From the NCBI GenBank assembly GCA_030590405.1, contig JAUUYO010000015.1:1-21787 (forward strand): a DNA stretch of 21,787 nt, written 5' to 3'. The translations under genes and the position numbers were made by a program. Origin of the DNA: Kangiellaceae bacterium. Lineage in GTDB: Bacteria; Pseudomonadota; Gammaproteobacteria; Enterobacterales; Kangiellaceae. The number at the start of each line of letters is the position of its first letter. The first letter of the stretch is position 1. Positions 21,720 through 21,787 of the stretch are shown here, piece by piece. Below the pieces are notes generated by a model that was not told where the DNA came from, did not search any database, and saw nothing but the letters and a program-made list of their open reading frames with translations.

Positions 21720-21787
21720 GTCATTGCGAGGAGCTTGCGACGCGAAGTGCTTTGGGTATTGCCGCGTCGCAAGCTCCTCGCAATGAC
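21720..21787. repeat. Perfect 25-bp inverted repeat at the window end (MITE/REP-like)
   Basis: The left arm (21720-21744, beginning gtcattgcgaggagc) and the right arm (21763-21787) are exact reverse complements around an 18-base spacer. The sequence type is a dispersed palindromic element seen in intergenic regions of many unrelated bacteria. The right end of the element coincides with the end of the window, so it may extend further. Confidence 0.85.

Overview
The window reads as a chromosomal segment of a gammaproteobacterium with a low-to-moderate G+C content. The main evidence is the conserved cluster pyrG-kdsA-eno-ftsB-ispD-ispF-truD-surE-pcm-yqaA-nlpD-rpoS on the minus strand (15278 down to 4376), which is typical of that class. 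The TonB-dependent receptor with FecI/FecR suggests an aquatic heterotroph. The genus cannot be fixed from the sequence; a marine Kangiella-like lineage is a guess.

Left part (1-4350): the 3' end of a PPOX-type flavoprotein gene enters from the left edge. About 570 bases of non-coding, repeat-bearing DNA follow, then a minus-strand tRNA-Leu(CAA) with its own promoter and terminator. Next are rnm and yciO on the minus strand, and a divergent, translationally coupled yciB-yciI-bolA operon on the plus strand. A REP-type inverted pair and a bidirectional terminator separate bolA from rpoS.

Middle (4350-15500): the housekeeping cluster covers CTP synthesis, KDO-8-phosphate synthesis, glycolysis, divisome, MEP isoprenoid pathway, tRNA pseudouridylation, stationary-phase survival genes, and cell separation through NlpD. 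At its end, rpoS carries an in-frame TAA at codon 38. The remaining open frame starts about where E. coli sigma-S region 1.2 begins. A 16-bp tandem repeat lies in front of nlpD, and rpoS has an AT-rich leader with a hairpin close to the Shine-Dalgarno.

Right part (15500-21787): an RpiR-type regulator and a FecI/FecR/TonB-receptor cell-surface signalling unit, with the receptor divergent from fecI-fecR. The receptor frame has an N-terminal signal peptide and STN signalling domain. A second start codon, a ribosome-binding site and a complete second signal peptide then appear in frame just before the TonB box. The frame could therefore yield both a signalling receptor and an ordinary receptor, or a separate periplasmic STN domain. 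The leader of fecI holds a 17-bp tandem duplication next to a perfect 15-bp hairpin, and the window ends in a perfect 25-bp inverted repeat.

The observations most worth following are the interrupted rpoS, the double-signal receptor, and the pyrG leader (a pyrimidine run at the expected start site plus a long hairpin).
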